From contig CM067315.1 in NCBI GenBank assembly GCA_034231615.1, positions 34,303,156 to 34,367,155 on the forward strand: a stretch of 64,000 nucleotides of DNA, given 5' to 3'. Below, in pieces: positions 12,880-23,869 of this stretch. Origin of the DNA: Meghimatium bilineatum. Taxonomy: Eukaryota; Mollusca; Gastropoda; Stylommatophora; Philomycidae. The notes below the pieces were generated by a model. The model was given only the letters and a program-made list of their open reading frames with translations. It made no database searches and was not told where the DNA came from. The translations under genes were made by a program, and so were the position numbers. Positions within the stretch are counted from its first letter, which is position 1, and each line of letters begins with the position of its first letter.

Positions 12880-13480
12880 GTAGGACAGATCACGTTAAGT
12901 CAGATATGTGTAAGATCAGGTATATCTGGCAGATATAACGTAAGGTTTTGACGACAGGTGTGAGAACATGTATGTCTTTTACAGGTGTAACGTAAGGGTT
13001 TGTCGACATGTGTAAAATCGTGTATGTGTCTGACAGGTGTTAGCATACGGATTGTCGACGGGTGTGTTACCAGGAATATCTGGCAGGTGAAGCATAAGGA
13101 ACTGTTCACATGTGTAAAATCAGACATGTCTGCAGGTAACATAAGGGTTTGTCAGTATGTGTAAGATTAGTTGTGTCTGGCAGGTGTAAAATCAGTATGT
13201 CTGGAGGGTGTAACATACGGAATTGTCGATAGGTGTGAGAATAGGCATGTTTGGCACAGGTAACATACCTTGGTGACAGGTGTGAGATCAGGTATGTCTG
13301 GAATGTGAAACACGCGGAATTGTCGAAAAATATGAGAACAGGTATATCTGTTGACAGGTGAAAGATAAGTTATGTATGACATGTGTAACCTGTTCTGACG
13401 ACAGGTGTAGTAAGGTAAATTATTTCTGACGTGTGGGATCAAGCAGATATAACATAAGGTGTCGTCGACAGGTATACCAC
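12880..13480. repeat. Degenerate ~60-bp satellite inside the neurocalcin intron
   Basis: Recurring phrases are GTCTGGCAGGTGTAA, CATAAGGGTTTGTCGACA and GTGTGAGAACAGGTATGT at about 55 to 65 bp. Copies are strongly diverged. It starts about 50 bp from the acceptor of the terminal neurocalcin exon. Minus-strand open frames of 80 and 142 codons are translations of the repeat. Confidence 0.75.
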
Positions 13481-13589
13481 GCCGTCTCACTGTATAGGTG
13501 AGACGCCTGATATCCGCCAACACACGAATAAATGCATGATATCGGGACATATATTGATAGTATGCACCCTTATCTGATAGTCTGTGACC

Positions 13590-14150
13590 TATCATTCTAC
13601 GACCTAGTCAGTCAGTCTACGACCTAGTCAGTCAGTCTACGACCTAGTCAGTCAGTCTACGACCTATCCAGTCTAAGACCTATCCAGTCAGTCTACAACC
13701 TGTTAAGTCTACGTCGTGTTCAGTTAGTATACGACCTGTCCTCACAGTATACGACCTATCCAGTCAGTCTACGACCAATCCAGTCTGTCTACGACCAATC
13801 CAGTCTGTCTAAGACCTATCCAGTCAGTCTACAGCTTGTCCTCTTAGTCTACGACCTATCCAGTCAGTCTACGACCTATCCAGTCAGTCTACGGCCTGCC
13901 CTTTTAGTCTACGACCTGTCCTCTTATTCTACGACCTGTCCTCTTAGTCTACGACCTGTCCTCTTAGTCTACGACCTGTCTTCTTAGTCTACGACCTATC
14001 CAGTCAGTCCACGACCTATCCAGTAAGTCTACGACCTATCCAGTCAGTCTACGACCTATCCAGTCAGTCTACAACCTGTTACGTCTACGACCTGTCCTCA
14101 CAGTATACGACCTGTCCTCACTGTCTGCGATCTGTCCTGTCAGTCTAATA
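13590..14150. repeat. ~20-bp satellite array
   Basis: About 27 copies of GACCTATCCAGTCAGTCTAC, with a second variant GACCTGTCCTCTTAGTCTAC that forms runs of its own (13910-13990). This is a two-variant structure typical of local homogenisation. Confidence 0.95.
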
Positions 14151-14554
14151 AAATGTTCACTCAGTCTGCAACATGCCCATTCACAATCCACGAATTGACC
14201 ATAAAGTATGTGCCTGCCCAGTAGGTCTAATAACTGGTCTTTTAGCCTACAAATAATCTCGTCAATCAGCGCAAGCACCTAAGGTTTATGACCTATCCCG
14301 TCAGTGAATGACATACACTGTCATCAGTAGGCTAAAATATGATTTTACTGTGCCCACAAATGACTAATTTATCAATTCTTATCTACAAACTAGTTTCAAA
14401 ATGTGCGTAGTTGTTTCCCTTTCCCTGTTCTCGATTTATGTTGCCACAAAAGGGCAAGGGGGTTGGTTGCGTACGGTCAGGGGGATTTTGAGTTAATGGT
14501 CGCTATCACACGAACCCGTAAACAAAGCACACATAAAACAACAAATTAGTCGTA

Positions 14555-15247
14555 GATGACAGTTTTAAATAGCAAGATACAAATAGATGACAGTGTCAGA
14601 TAGCAAGATACAAGTAGATGACAGTGTCAGATAGCAAGATACAAATAGATGACAGTGTCAGATAGCAAGATACAAGTAGATGACAGTGTCAGATAGCAAG
14701 ATACAAGTAGATGACAGTGTCAGATAGCAAGATACAAGTAGATGACAGTGTCAGATAGCAAGATACAAGTAGATGACAGTGTCAGATAGCAAGATACAAA
14801 TAGATGACAGTGTCAGATAGCAAGATACAAATAGATGACAGTGTCAGATAGCAAGATACAAGTAGATGACAGTGTCAGATAGCAAGATACAAGTAGATGA
14901 CAGTGTCAGATAGCAAGATACAAATAGATGACAGTGTCAGATAGCAAGATACAAGTAGATGACAGTGTCAGATAGCAAGATACAAGTAGATGACAGTGTC
15001 AGATAGCAAGATACAAGTAGATGACAGTGTCAGATAGCAAGATACAAGTAGATGACAGTGTCAGATAGCAAGATACAAGTAGATGACAGTGTCAGATAGC
15101 AAGATACAAATAGATGACAGTGTCAGATAGCAAGATACAAATAGATGACAGTGTCAGATAGCAAGATACAAATAGATGACAGTGTCAGATAGCAAGATAC
15201 AAGTAGATGACAGTGTCAGATAGCAAGATACAAGTAGATGACAGTGC
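14555..15247. repeat. 31-bp satellite array, nearly uniform
   Basis: About 22 copies of a 31-bp unit starting TAGATGACAGTGTCAGATAG and ending CAAGATACAAG or CAAGATACAAA. The G/A difference at the last base is the main variable site and occurs in blocks. Confidence 0.97.
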
Positions 15248-15639
15248 TAACACAAATAGCATCGAGCGATGTATCCATTGCACTACAGGGATTATATAGG
15301 GGATCGGCTGTTACAAAAATAGCTGGGATTTTACGTGCACTATTTAGAAAGCGCTTCTCCAGAATAGTCGCGCGTACTGAATAGTTGTCACTTTGAGTAT
15401 ACTTTGTGTCGCCGTCACAATGAAAAGCACGTAAACGTCGAATATATCAGAATACATTCACGCGCGTTAACTCAAGCTGCGAGGCTGGTGGTTGCTTTCT
15501 GAGATGACCTGGGTCAAATCCCGTCTGTTGCATTGTATTGTTTCTTTGATAATAAATTATCGATGCTTCTATAATATATTTTTGATGTACACACATAGAC
15601 CACATGTGAGTACGAGGCCTCGTCTCAATGCACTTCATA

Positions 15640-15909
15640 CAGGGCCGGATTTAGACTTGATAGGACCCTAAGCAATTTGAGATATGGGGCGCTAAGCTAT
15701 TTGAGATATGGGGCCCTAAGCTATTTGAGATATGGGGCCCTAAGCTATTTGAGATATGGGGCCCTAAGCTATTTGAGATATGGGGCCATAAGCTATTTGA
15801 GATATGGGGCCCTTTTACGGTTAAGAATATATAGATAGTGAAATTTTTTTTTAAGACAATTGTGGCCCTAAGCTATAGCTTGTTTAGCTTATAGGTAAAT
15901 CCGGCACTG
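15640..15909. mobile_element. hAT-type MITE carrying an internal 24-bp minisatellite
   Basis: TIRs are CAGGGCCGGATTTA at the left and TAAATCCGGCACTG at the right (one mismatch as inverted copies). The flanking 8-mers ACTTCATA (15632-15639) and ACATCATA (15910-15917) make an 8-bp target duplication with one change, as expected for hAT transposons. Inside, 15660-15815 holds six copies of CTATTTGAGATATGGGGCCC plus TAAG. There is no transposase, so the element is non-autonomous. Confidence 0.85.
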
Positions 15910-16040
15910 ACATCATATCGCTGAGAGTTGGGAGTCTTCAGTATATAAAAGATACATCTGAAGAACAATGCTCTCTTTTCATATAGGAGACAAGAACTAT
16001 ATTTCTCATAACAAAAACATAATAAACAGAGTGATCTGAT

Positions 16041-17080
16041 TGGTGATGATGATGGTGTCCCTCATTCGCAAGCGAAGATGAGCATGGAATGAAAAACAAA
16101 TAAAAAATGCGATGACAAGTAGAAAAAACAAATACAAAACATTAGTGATTGTCTAATTTGGTTCGTGAGTTTGCAGACGCCCGATGAGTGCGATTCGTGC
16201 CAAGAAAGTTCTATTGCAGTGCATGCAGGAGTTCAGAGGGTTTCGGGTAGGAGAGTTCTCGGATTTGTCCTTCCGTTTCCGTTGTTTGTAAACTGTCCGA
16301 AGTGTTCAACCTTTTTTTCAAATTTAGTGATGGATGCCAGCAGTTATCTGGGAGTGTGCCAAACAGAGCGATCAAGTGTTGTAGTCTCCCAGGAGCTAGG
16401 ATCGATGCTGCAGAGCTTGAGAGTTTTTAAGGTGACAATGAAGCGCCTTTTCTGAACTCTGCTTGAACGTTTACCATCGTATAATATAAAGCTCCTCGTA
16501 TAATAATCTCTTTGGAAAGCGCTTGTCTAGTATACGGCCAATCCAACGGAATTGGGACCAAGTCAGCAGGGCATGGGTGCTTTGCATACGGGACTTTTGA
16601 AGGATTTCCGTGTCTGGTACTCGATCCTGCCAACGTACTGCTATGAGGTTTCTTAGGCACCGAGGATGGAAAGAGTTAACTTGTCGAGCGAGTCTCGCAT
16701 AGACAGTCCAGGATGACGCAGCATAAAGCAGTGTTGGTAGAACCACTGCGCGGTACACGTCCAACTTAGTTGTCAAACTGAAACCTCGCCAGATCCAAAC
16801 GTTAGCACGAGGGTTCCAGAATGCCGCACTGCGCGAGCAATACTTAGGGCAACATCTTCGTCCATTGTAGCAGTTTGCGATTTAGTGCTGCCGAGACATA
16901 CAAACATTGGCAGTATTGAGTTTTTGTCTCTGTACTGTAATTACTGGTTCTGTGTAGGGGACACCTGGCGCTGGTTGATAAATTACTAATGTCTTCGCGG
17001 TGCTGATGGTCAGACCGAACACATCACAAGCCAAAGAAAAGAGGTCCATGAAAAGGTCTGATTGGTAAGTAGCAGCGGAG
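16041..17080 (-). mobile_element. Non-LTR retrotransposon fragment, RT palm-to-thumb region and 3' end
   Basis: On the minus strand, reading from 17080 down, broken frames read FGLTISTAKTLVIYQPAPG (the palm segment after the YADD box), then LYAASSWTVYARLARQVNSF and further RT C-terminal sequence to about 16430. The 3' end at about 16041 has the same CATCTTCGCTTGCGA style end and ATG/ATC-repeat tail as the copies ending at 25362 and 45080. Several frameshifts and stops make this a pseudo-copy. Confidence 0.8.
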
Positions 17081-17774
17081 AGATATCTTTTAAAATTGTT
17101 TCAACAAAGACTGAGACCATCCGTTATAAAAATATCTTGTAGAATCACAAATAAGTTGCACGAAAAACAAAAATAAGACTAGCATCAGTCCGTGTCACGT
17201 TTCCAGTAAAGGGAGGTTCCAACTAACTAAAAAAGAAGTCATTCGCTCATGTTCTTGCGCAATTCCGTTATCAAGAGACTTTTCGTGACTTCTATCAAAT
17301 CTATTCAACATCCCATCTCTCTTTTATATTCAAGACTTGAGTATCACAACTCTAATCTCTTCTTACAGAACGTTAATAAACATAATTCACAGAATATGAT
17401 AGAACGTTTAGACTTGGCACACAGACCACGAAAGAAATGTTTGAGCAGGTAAATCGTAACTAAGAAGATAAAAAGAGCTGTGAAATCAGCCACCATCTCA
17501 AATGAATATCTGCAAACGTTTTTATAGTAAAAAATAAAATAATGTTTGTACATAAATACAGACGATTTATTTTTAAAAAAAAAGCATTTCTGAATCGGTG
17601 GTTCTTGCCTTTTATCGATCCCGGAGCCCATATTACAAAAATCAGGAACAGTCGAGAGTGGGAGGTTAAGAGGCAGTCTAGAATATTCTGCATTGGTAGC
17701 ATCAAGGAATGATTTTCATATGATTTGTTTACACTCTTCCGAATAGATGAGGAAAGAGGTATTTAAGATCTTTT

Positions 17775-18065
17775 GTGTTGATGTTTCTAGTGTGTCACCC
17801 CTACAATCCTGACGGATATGGGTTTTATTATTATTATCATTATTATTATTATTATCATCATCGTCGTCATCATCATCATCATCATTATTTTAAAATGGTA
17901 GCCTATCCTATTCAGGATGTAGCCATCAACCCAGATGTTTTGGGGATGTAGTGATTTTCTTGGAAATATAAATATGGTTCAGTAGTTTACCATTGCTTTC
18001 TGATCGTTGTGGAAGCATGCTGGATGACTGCGGTAGGAATTGAACCTAGTATATAGTGACGAATG
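17775..18065 (+). repeat. RTE-like 3' end plus microsatellite, followed by dispersed repeat copy 2
   Basis: Positions 17785-17825 are the reverse complement of the retroelement 3' end seen at 1357 (GTGTCACCCCTACAATCC, then ATGGGTTTTATT), running into an (ATT)n/(ATC)n tail to about 17890. Positions 17890-18055 then match the family at 7475-7665, ending in ATTGAACCTAGTATA. Confidence 0.6.
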
Positions 18066-18711
18066 ATAATCACAGGAAAAATAAAACAGTAACTTTAGAA
18101 GGATGATTTTCAATGAATCAACAGCAGTATTGTGGAAGGAAAATATAGCTAGAATGTGTATCCGTCTTGTGTATTACAAGTCTTTTTCCGGGCTAGTCAT
18201 GATTGCTGATTTGACACAGCGTCGTTAATCTTTGCTTATCCGTGTTCATTGTTTTTATTGGCATACTACACAAATGATACATAAATTGACCAATTATCAG
18301 TGAAATCAGCCAAGACGAGTGACGCTGATTGAGATCACTAAGACATGTGTTGTTTTTTTTTTAAATGACGGTAAATATTGTACATGATACTCCAACTATT
18401 TTATGTTAACAACAACCCTTTCTGTGAGGTTACAGTTAGTCCTTGCGTAGTCTAGATGTCCGTGGAACTATCCGTTAAGAACCTCTAGCAAAACGTCTGG
18501 AAGTTGTGTTATTTTCTTTGATCTTTCTATTATCTACGTAAACGAGATCAGTCCTGCAGCAGACAATATCAAAACATGAGATGTAAAGAACGGAATTCGT
18601 TGCAAATAATCAAGTCCTTATGGCAACCCCTTTATAGTGATGAAATGATAGCTTGAAGATGGCGGAAATATAGCTGTAATGTAATAATCAGTCTAGATAG
18701 GAAAAGAAGTT

Positions 18712-19045
18712 CTGCTTGATGTACTGGTTGAGACATGTGACTTGTGCTCATGAGGTCGAGGGTTCGAATCTAACTTTTCTTCTTCTGCATTTTTTCTCAA
18801 ACTCCTGCAAATTATCAGGATGTAGTCCGGAAAACGGAATGCGTTGTTGTGGTTTATACATCATTGCTGCGATATCTGCGCCTTTCGGCCTGACACATCC
18901 GACTTCAGCATGGCTATGTGTCACTTACTCTATATGGGATGGAACAAACCAACATCATCCCATAACCCCCTTATACGACATGCACGGAAGGTAAACAGTG
19001 TTGCTATTCTTCGCTCCCCTTTCGGGCCTCGGCAGCACAGGGGCG
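18712..19045 (+). mobile_element. tRNA-like head joined to a family B dispersed repeat
   Basis: A Pol III-type B-box GAGGGTTCGAATC (18757-18769) with an upstream A-box-like stretch forms a tRNA-like head. Next comes the family B body: CTCAAACTCCTGC, AGGATGTAGTCCGGAAAACG, ACACATCCGACTTCAGCATG, CATGCACGGAAGGTAAACAG and TCGCTCCCCTTTCGGGCC. The same ordered body recurs at 20440, 34125, 35415/35725 and 61670 (plus) and at 21998 and 26903 (minus). It is probably a SINE, though copies with no tRNA-like head also exist. Confidence 0.65.
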
Positions 19046-19119
19046 AAAATCTAACTCGAAACGCTAAGTTTGCAAGGCGGAGTTTTTCGGAGATCCCTAG
19101 GGATTATAGCTTAATGTTA

Positions 19120-19775
19120 AGGTGTTTATCTGGCTTTCGTTGATAAGGAGAAAGCTTTGGACAGAGTGGATAGAGCATATAATTATGGATAACACTACAG
19201 ACATTCGAGTCCCCCAACATCTGATAAACCTATGTCAGAGCATATACGCCAATAGTCAATGCGCAGTATGAACGAGCACAGGTACATCAGATAATTTCAA
19301 AATTCACTTAGGAGTGAGACAGGGATGTGTACTATCTCCCCTATTGCTACATCTATTCTATATTAATGTATGGATCAGAAACATGGACACTAAATACACA
19401 ATTAGTAGGCAGAACTGATGCCTTTGAGATGTGGGTATATAGAAGAATAGGGAGAACATCATGGACAGAGAAGACAACAAATAAAGAGGTGCTAAAGACA
19501 CGTAATATGAAGAAAGAATTACTAGGAGAAATAAAGATCACGCAAACAAAATATTTTTGACACATTAAAAGACATGACACCGCATTGAAGACCTTACTTG
19601 AGAGTAATGTCAAAGGTAAGCGAGCAAGAGGTAGGCAGAGATATAAATGGGAGAGTAATATCACAAGATGGATAGGTTACAGTCTAGCAGAGTGCACCAC
19701 CGAAACAAGAGGCAGGGGATGTTGGAGATATGTTGCAGCCAACCTTCAGTAAGGAGACGGCACTTGATAATGATA
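19120..19775 (+). mobile_element. Internally deleted non-LTR retrotransposon (RT remnant)
   Basis: Reads FVDKEKALDRVDRAY (RT block with the first catalytic Asp), then GVRQGCVLSPLL, then jumps directly to YGSETWTLNT, so the YADD palm and following segment have been deleted. The C-terminal part continues as RRIGRTSWTEKTTNKEVL, a stop near 19558, GHIKRHDT, and GKRARGRQRYKWE. Homologous fragments are at 38660-38883/39340-39830 and 29205-29340. Confidence 0.85.
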
Positions 19776-20167
19776 ATGATGAGTCCGTATTCTGGCTGCA
19801 CATGTTTTTGGGAAGTTCAGGCAACGGATGACCACTGTAGGTGGGTTGTTTTTTTTAATCTACCCGTGACTTTTTAACTACTCTCCGCTGTTGAACTGCT
19901 GCATTTATTCTCTTTCCACAAGATTCTGCGCATTTCTGGACTGTAGAGCGCCATGTAGATCTATTTTGTGCAAGTTCTTCTCATGTATCGTGGTATATTT
20001 CAAAGGCTTTCAGTGAGATCTTTAACGAGTTTTTGTAGCGCTTCTTTTGACCAGCTTAAGATCGTATGCTTCATGCCTGTCAACTCTACCAAGAAGAGAG
20101 GGAGAAAATATGGCCTAGTGAGACAGCACTGCTTCCAGACTTGAGGGGTTCCATGGATGACCTGAAG

Positions 20168-20330
20168 CGAATCACACAATTCATTGAAGCTATTGGTGCT
20201 GCAACCTGATATCTGACTGAAGCTATTGGCGCTGTAACCTCATATCTGACTGAAGCTATTGGCGCTGCAACCTGATATCTGACTGAAGCTATTGGTGCTG
20301 TAACCTTATATCTGACTGAAGAACAATGAC
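20168..20330. repeat. 33-bp minisatellite
   Basis: Four to five copies of CTGACTGAAGCTATTGGCGC followed by TGCAACCTGATAT. The core GAAGCTATTGGTGCTG is the reverse complement of the repeat at 5055-5310. Confidence 0.85.
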
Positions 20331-20419
20331 GAAGAAGATCGTATGCTCTGTTGCAATTTACCATATAAAAGCATACATAGCAAGGAAACGTCTCCTTGGC
20401 ATAACGGCTAAGCCATTTG

Positions 20420-20905
20420 TCTTTCTCATTCGATCGCAATCTCTTGTAAATTAGCAGGATATATTTCGGAGAACGGAATGTGTCGTGCCATGATCCACAG
20501 ATGTGCTGCTATATCTTCGCCTTTCGGACATGACACATCCGACTTCAGAATGGATTCTGTGTCACTTTGACCCTATATGTGATAGAATGACCAAATCCAC
20601 CACATAACCTTCTTAGTATCCTCTTACGACACGCAGGGAAAGTAAAGTGTTGATATTCTTTGCTCCCCTTTAGACCCTGGCAACACATGGGCGACCAATT
20701 GTATGTTCTAGGGTTTGCAGGTTCGATCCCTGGTTTTGATATCTTACAAGTGAGGTTTTAAGGACATCCCTGGATATTATCGGTTGAAGCTTCAAAGTTA
20801 TGTTCTATGTGTGGTACTCTCGACAGGCTGGGCGTCGCTTCGTTCAGAGACAGAGTACATATGGAGAAATCCGAGTACAATGAAGCCAATCATCTACATT
20901 CTGCG
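20420..20905 (+). mobile_element. Family B repeat followed by a family C tRNA-derived SINE
   Basis: Positions 20440-20690 repeat the family B body (TTAGCAGGATATATTTCGGA, GACACATCCGACTTCAGAAT, ACGACACGCAGGGAAAGTAA). From about 20690 a different SINE begins. It has the B-box CAGGTTCGATCCC (20719-20731) and a body with TGTGGTACTCTCGACAGG, TCGCTTCGTTCAGAGACAG and GTACATATGG, which recurs at 23121-23350 and in part at 63810-63905. Confidence 0.7.
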
Positions 20906-21139
20906 AACTTTTTTTGGTGGGAAAAAATCCAAAGTAATATTCTCAAATAACATAACGTTTTAGTTCTCAAAAGGAAAATTTCTATGAAGAGATATCAAAA
21001 ATTTCTATAGAGTAGAATATTAACCTCCGGGATATCCGGTTTCACCAAGATAGCGAGGCAGACACAATTATGTTCCAATTAAAATATATATTTCGTTGTC
21101 TTAAAAATAAAACAAATCTGCATGAGGTTCTCTAAATAA

Positions 21140-21930
21140 TAGGCTCCAGGAAGGTGTAACAAGAAACACAAGCGTCGAATAAGTTCCAGATAGGTGTAAC
21201 AAGATATTACACTAGCGTCGTATTGGTTCTAGGTTCCAGGGAGGTGTGACGAGATATTACACTAGCGTCGTATTGGTTCCAGGTTCCAGGTTGGTGTGAC
21301 GAGATATTACACTAGCGTCGTATTGGTTCCAGGTTCCAGGGAGGTGTGACGAGATATTACACTAGCGTCGTATTGGTTCCAGGTTCCAGGGAGGTGTGAC
21401 GAGATATTACACTAGCGTCGTATTGGTTCCAGGTTCCAGGGAGGTGTGACAAGATATTACACTAGCGTCGTATTGGTTCCAGGTTCCAGGTTGGTGTGAC
21501 GAGATATTACACTAGCGTCGTATTGGTTCCAGGTTCCAGGGAGGTGTGACGAGATATTACACTAGCGTCGTATTGGTTCCAGGGAGGTGTGACGAGATAT
21601 TACACTAGCGTCGTATTGGTTCCAGGGAGGTGTGACGAGATATTACACTAGCGTCGTATTGGTTCCAGGTTGGTGTGACGAGATATTACACTAGCGTCGT
21701 ATTGGTTCCAGGTTGGTGTGACGAGATATTACACTAGCGTCGCATGTGTTCCAGGTAGGTGTGACGAGATATTACACTAGCGTCGTATTGGTTCCAGGTT
21801 CCAGGGAGGTGTGACAAGATATTACACTAGCGTCGTATTGGTTCCAGGTAGGTGTGACGAGATATTACACTAGCGTCGTATTGGTTCCAGATTCCAGGGA
21901 GGTGTGACGAGATTTTACACTGGCGTCGAA
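21140..21930. repeat. ~43/50-bp satellite with two length variants
   Basis: Some 15 copies of GGTGTGACGAGATATTACAC followed by TAGCGTCGTATTGGTTCCAGG. Long copies carry an extra TTCCAGG heptamer and short copies lack it. The first two units at 21140-21220 are diverged and the core is nearly uniform. Confidence 0.95.
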
Positions 21931-21997
21931 GTTGGATACCCCGATACAACGTGATATATGACGGAATGCAGAGGGCTTACAAATATATTGAAATATA

Positions 21998-22155
21998 TAC
22001 CCCGCCGAAGACGAATGTGTCGGGTCACTGGCATAAATAAAACGGCGACACAGCGCATTTCCATTTTCTGGTCAAAATCCTGCTGGAAATCTAGTATGAT
22101 CATTGTCCTACTACAAGAGAATCCAGCGGGAGTTTGTGAATGAACGCAGAAGAAG
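21998..22155 (-). mobile_element. Family B dispersed repeat, minus copy
   Basis: In reverse complement it carries CTCAAACTCCCGC (from GCGGGAGTTTGTGAATG), GGAAATGCGCTGTGTCGCCG and ACACATTCGTCTTCGGCGGG, collinear with the plus-strand family B copies and closest to 26903-27052. Confidence 0.7.
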
Positions 22156-22344
22156 AAATATATGCCCCAAACGGAAAATAGAATGATGAGGATATTGTAG
22201 GCCGCTAAAAAAAAAAACTTGGACTCATCAACAGATAGGCAGCTGTCAAACAAGCACGATTAAATAAGACATTCAGATTACAGTGCGTCAACCACTGTCC
22301 CAGCTCAATCTGCGAAGCAACTACACAAGACACCAGAAAAATTA

Positions 22345-22480
22345 CCATAGTACCGCCACAATTTTGCTGTTCACAGAAAGACAATACAATCCACATGAGA
22401 ATCTATACAAAACATGTGGGGAAACAACAGTGACCTGAAACAAATCGCTCTATGTATGACCAATAGACTGGACTGGACGC
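22345..22480 (-). repeat. Dispersed repeat shared with 7975-8100
   Basis: The reverse complement contains CAGTCTATTGGTCATACATA, GAGCGATTTGTTTCAGGT, TTTCCCCACATGTTTTG and GTCTTTCTGTGAAC in the order seen at 7975-8100. Class unknown. Confidence 0.5.
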
Positions 22481-22519
22481 ATAGTAATTGAGCCCAGAAT
22501 GTGTGTACTAGCAGTGTAG

Positions 22520-22775
22520 AATCATTCATTTGTTGTGATGTAACTTTTTAGATATGTCATCAATTGTTACGTAGTAGTTGTATATACACGTCATCAGTTG
22601 TTGTGTAGTGGCAGTATAGAGGCGTCAACAAATGTGTAATATTGACACGTCATCAATTATTGTGTAGTAACAGTATAGACGCGTTATCAATTATTTTGTT
22701 CCAGCAGTATGTGCGTATGTATCATCAATAGTTGTGTACTAGTAGTATATGCGCGTCATTAATCGTTGTGTAGTA
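22520..22775. repeat. Degenerate ~36-bp minisatellite
   Basis: About seven worn copies of GTCATCAATTGTTGTGTAGT followed by AGCAGTATAGACGC. An unrelated poly-T tract follows at about 22948. Confidence 0.75.
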
Positions 22776-23120
22776 TCAGAAACTCACAAAGATATAAAAG
22801 AAACAGTTTTATACATGTCCAATATTGGACAAGATGCACAGTAATTGATAGCAATAGTATAAGGAAGAATGGAAACATTGAGTTTAGAAGTGTAGAAGAA
22901 AGAATGCATTGTTATGCAGGTGTCGTTGGTTTGTGTCTTTGTTTCTGTTTTTTTTTTTTTTTGGCTCTAATTCCTAGAATTTCCATTATTTAAAAAAACA
23001 CACCATATAGATGCAAATTTGGCCACAATAACCCCAGCTCCCCAGACATAACTCGAAGATCTAGCGATACACCCAGCTGCAGTTTCGGTGCTTTAGACCT
23101 TTTTAATTAGGGTATCTCCA

Positions 23121-23350
23121 AAATGTAGTGGTTTAACTGTTCGCCTTGTGTTCACGAAGTCATGGGTTCGAATTCAGCTCGTGTTGTCTTGTTTACACAG
23201 TGAATTTTTTCGAAGATCCATCTTTTAAAGTTACGGAATTGCGTGCTATGTGGGGTACTCTCGAAAGGCGGCGCGCCGCTTCGTTGAGTGACGGAGTACA
23301 TATGGTAAACAAAGTACAGTGAAGTGAATCCTCTACGATTCATGAACCAA
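23121..23350 (+). mobile_element. tRNA-derived SINE, family C
   Basis: The A-box-like region is TAGTGGTTTAACTGTTCGC (from 23126) and the B-box is GGGTTCGAATTC (23164-23175), spaced as in a tRNA head. The body GTGGGGTACTCTCGAAAGG, GCCGCTTCGTTGAGTGACGG and AGTACATATGG matches 20690-20905. Confidence 0.8.
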
Positions 23351-23504
23351 GTTTTTTGCTTTAGACCATCTGTAAACACTGCATGTTTTTCGTTATGGTG
23401 TTGCATGGAGGTGTCTATTGTGATAAAGGCCGTATGCCCTGCTGTCGCCACATCATGTACAGGGTGAGTTTTACTTTTTAATCACTTACTGTGAAAGAAA
23501 AAAA

Positions 23505-23585
23505 ACCCAGCCTTGCATGGAGTCGAGCCTTGGACCTCACGATTGTGAGACCAACGCTCTAACCTCTTTATCATGCGCCACACAT
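23505..23585 (-). mobile_element. tRNA-derived SINE head, family D
   Basis: Reverse complement: TGGCGCATGATAAAGAGG (A-box region), TTAGAGCGTTGGTCTCACAA, CGTGAGGTCC and AAGGCTCGACTCC (B-box). The order and spacing fit a tRNA head. A related, more decayed head is at 28975-29050 (minus). The acceptor stem does not pair cleanly, so I do not call a functional tRNA gene. Confidence 0.65.
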
Positions 23586-23620
23586 ACGCCTTTCAACTTT
23601 CATTATTTTAAAATCCGTGT

Positions 23621-23800
23621 AGCCCCTCGTCAATTACATAGTCCTGTGGGGGGGGGGGGTCAGTTTCATCCTTCAAAAGTGACGCTATTTGAATTTTTCT
23701 ATGAGTTTCATTGGTCACGATTTATGCCAATAACCAATGAAAATTAGGAAAAGTCTAATCCCGTTACTTTCGAAAGATGAATCCGATGTCAACAGGGATG
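23621..23800 (+). mobile_element. Unclassified MITE, copy 1 (left TIR intact)
   Basis: It begins AGCCCCTCGTCAATTACAT and contains GTTTCATCCTTCAAAAGTG and, near the right, CGTTACTTTCGAAAGATGAA, which is the inverted form of the left block. The copy at 26275-26476 retains the matching right TIR (TTAATTGACAAGGGGCT). A poly-G tract near 23648 interrupts this copy. Confidence 0.6.
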
Positions 23801-23869
23801 TATAATAGACGACAGACTAGACCGAGATATTTGCATGATTACACCTTTCTTTTTATGTCAGTGTCACCC

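Noticed and set aside
1..15247. Regular tandem repeats that resemble CRISPR arrays
   Set aside because: The units are contiguous with no unique spacers, the genome is eukaryotic (introns, LINEs, SINEs), and no cas-like gene is present.
23505..23585. Functional tRNA gene
   Set aside because: A- and B-box regions are present but the acceptor stem does not pair well and related degraded copies occur elsewhere, so it is a SINE head. The same applies to 18712, 23121, 32031, 36190 and 44069.
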